NCBI GenBank assembly: GCA_964535315.1
Contig: CAZHTS010000075.1
Span: 1 to 22,241 of the forward strand
Length of the DNA stretch: 22,241 nt
DNA from: CAZHTS01 sp964535315
GTDB taxonomy: Bacteria > Chloroflexota > Anaerolineae > Anaerolineales > Anaerolineaceae
Direction: 5' to 3'
The translations under genes and the position numbers were made by a program. Position 1 is the stretch's first letter. Every line of letters starts with the position of its first letter. The notes beneath the pieces are model-generated. The model did not search any database. It had not been told where the DNA came from and worked only from the letters and a program-made list of their open reading frames with translations. Shown piece by piece: positions 21,193-22,241 of this stretch.

Positions 21193-21843
21193 ATGCAAAC
21201 AATACATGTACGTCCGAAGCCGTTGCGCGGATGTTCCTGTTGTATGGGCGGGGTGGCTTCTATTTTGAGCGGGTTAACGGCCCTGTTTGTGTTGGGCCTG
21301 GTGGTGCTGTTGGTGGCCGGCGAATTCCTCGTGGTGGGTGATGAACTGCGTTATTCGGATGCAGTGGTGGTGTTGGGTGGCTCAGACTTGCAGCGTTTGA
21401 ACGAGGCGGCGCAGTTGTATAACGATCATTACGCCGGACGTGTCATTCTGACCGAAACCGGCGAAGCAGTGCCCGGCAGGGAAGACGTTTCTTACACCGA
21501 AATGCGCCGCCAGGAACTGGAAAAGTTGGGCGTGGCGCGCGACAACATTCTGGTAACGCAGAAAACGGTGTTGAGCACGCTGGAGGAGGCCAAAGCGGTG
21601 CGCGATCTGATGTCGGCCAACGAATGGCAGACGTGCATCGTCGTGACCGACCCGTATCATACCCGCCGGACGCGCTTGATCTTTCGCGATGTCTTGAGCG
21701 AAACCGAGATCAAAGTGCGGGTGCGCCCGGCGCGCGATCACTGGTATCGCGCCTCCACCTGGTGGCTTTCTGTGCGCGGTTGGGAAATGACGGTGTTGGA
21801 GTACGCCAAGCTGTTTGGTTTTCTGGCCGGTTTGCGTGATTAA
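21193..21843 (+). CDS. DUF218 (YdcF/SanA/ElyC-like) membrane-anchored protein
   Basis: 216-residue protein with a basic, Cys-containing N-terminus, one TM helix (about 23-45) and a DUF218 domain. Domain hallmarks: DAVVVLGGS at its start, a Thr/Glu-rich TLEEAKAVRDLM, and IVVTDPYHTRRTRLIF, matching the D-x-x-H-x-x-R type motif of the family. Relatives SanA and ElyC are linked to envelope integrity and peptidoglycan or lipid-carrier metabolism; the biochemical activity is not established. The domain probably faces outside. The start (21193 or 21190) is chosen from the TACAAT six bases upstream. It converges on the cold-shock gene. Confidence 0.8.
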   Translation: MQTIHVRPKPLRGCSCCMGGVASILSGLTALFVLGLVVLLVAGEFLVVGDELRYSDAVVVLGGSDLQRLNEAAQLYNDHYAGRVILTETGEAVPGREDVSYTEMRRQELEKLGVARDNILVTQKTVLSTLEEAKAVRDLMSANEWQTCIVVTDPYHTRRTRLIFRDVLSETEIKVRVRPARDHWYRASTWWLSVRGWEMTVLEYAKLFGFLAGLRD

Positions 21844-21849
21844 AAGCAA

Positions 21850-21873
21850 CAGAGCCGTTCAAAAACGGCTCTG
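21850..21873 (-). terminator. Terminator of the cold-shock gene
   Basis: CAGAGCCGTT (21850-21859) and AACGGCTCTG (21864-21873) form a perfect 10-bp stem with loop CAAA. Read leftward, the stem is followed by TTGCTTTTAA, a T-rich tract, so it should stop cold-shock transcription. Rightward there is no T-run, so it is weaker for the DUF218 gene. Confidence 0.7.
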
Positions 21874-21896
21874 CTGATAGATCGTGTGTGATGGTC

Positions 21897-22109
21897 TTAC
21901 TCTACCGGGATAACGCGAGCAGCCTGAAGGCCTTTGGGGCCTTGCTCAACCGAAAACTCGACCCGATCGCCTTCCTTGAGGCGTTTGTAACCATCCATCT
22001 CAATGGCGGAGAAATGGACGAAAACGTCTTCCCCACCTTCGCGACCGATGAAACCATACCCCTTGGTGGCGTTGAACCACTTCACGGTCCCGTTAAAACG
22101 ATCAGACAT
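21897..22109 (-). CDS. Cold-shock protein, CspA family
   Basis: A 70-residue single cold-shock domain that binds single-stranded RNA and DNA and melts RNA structure. RNP1 is KGYGFIG and RNP2 is VFVHFSAI, with the aromatic KWFN near the N-terminus, so the nucleic-acid-binding face is intact. The ATG at 22109 has GGAGA at good spacing. It has a promoter at 22193-22221 and a leader of roughly 75-80 nt, consistent with the leader-based temperature control known for this family, though not proof of it. Confidence 0.95.
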   Translation of the reverse strand: MSDRFNGTVKWFNATKGYGFIGREGGEDVFVHFSAIEMDGYKRLKEGDRVEFSVEQGPKGLQAARVIPVE

Positions 22110-22192
22110 ACTTTATCTCCATCGAAAATAAATTTCTTCAAGCGGCGGACGGCGTACAAACTTGCGCTCGATCCTGGGCCTGAGCGGCTGTA

Positions 22193-22221
22193 AGGGTATC
22201 ACTTCTTAGGATGTGTGTCAA
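22193..22221 (-). promoter_or_regulatory. Promoter of the cold-shock gene
   Basis: On the minus strand TTGACA (22221-22216) and TACCCT (22198-22193) are spaced by 17 bp: a perfect -35 and a weak -10. A 7-bp inverted repeat, ACTTCTT (22201-22207) and AAGAAGT (22232-22238), straddles the -35 box and could be a regulator site. The leader (about 22110-22186) contains no other gene. Confidence 0.6.
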
Positions 22222-22241
22222 GGACGATGACAAGAAGTTGC

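Noticed and set aside
21060..21341. Plus-strand 93-codon ORF overlapping the start of the DUF218 gene
   Set aside because: Out of frame with the DUF218 protein, no ribosome binding site, and it spans the probable promoter.
1..22241. CRISPR array, prophage, insertion sequence, toxin-antitoxin pair, defence island or tRNA/rRNA gene
   Set aside because: I found no direct-repeat array, transposase or integrase motif, paired small ORFs of toxin-antitoxin type, or tRNA-like cloverleaf.

Overview
The window reads as a stretch of bacterial chromosome, moderately GC-rich, with tightly packed genes and no tRNA, rRNA, CRISPR array, insertion sequence or phage gene that I can see. The lipoprotein signal followed by an Ala/Pro/Thr-rich linker, several TACAAT/TATAAT -10 boxes, two genes with a -10 box immediately before the ATG, and the gene mix fit a Chloroflexota (Anaerolineae-like) genome. 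That placement is inference; no marker gene here settles it.

Region 1 (1-11009) is a sugar uptake and breakdown locus. A promoter whose -35 box lies inside a perfect 14-bp palindrome drives a FucA/AraD-type class II aldolase. It is followed by an LsrB/RhaS-like binding lipoprotein, an internal terminator hairpin, a two-domain sugar ABC ATPase, two permeases, a xylulokinase-like FGGY kinase and a rhamnulokinase-like FGGY kinase. A SorC-family regulator and a 2-hydroxyacid dehydrogenase follow on their own promoters. The likely flow is uptake, phosphorylation of a ketose, then cleavage to DHAP and an aldehyde, with the phosphorylated sugar relieving SorC repression. No isomerase is in the window. 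The order binding protein-ATPase-permeases-kinase-SorC regulator mirrors the AI-2 lsr system, but the sugar aldolase and two kinases point to a deoxyhexose or pentose. The substrate is unknown.

Region 2 (11010-13773) holds a GreA/GreB C-terminal-domain protein that appears leaderless, a convergent MFS exporter, and a fumarylacetoacetate-hydrolase-family enzyme with a good sigma-70-type promoter.

Region 3 (13774-16638, minus strand) is a three-gene overlapping operon: a two-TM zinc-ribbon protein, a GT-B glycosyltransferase and a GT87-like polytopic glycosyltransferase. It diverges from uridine phosphorylase across a self-symmetric -10 box.

Region 4 (16687-22241) carries uridine phosphorylase, a convergent RlmI-like methyltransferase-proC pair, a PatB/MalY C-S lyase, a small membrane protein, a DUF218 (ElyC/SanA) membrane protein and a cold-shock protein with a long 5' leader. 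Convergent genes are packed very closely: one pair of stops overlaps, one pair abuts, and one pair sits inside the two arms of a single hairpin.
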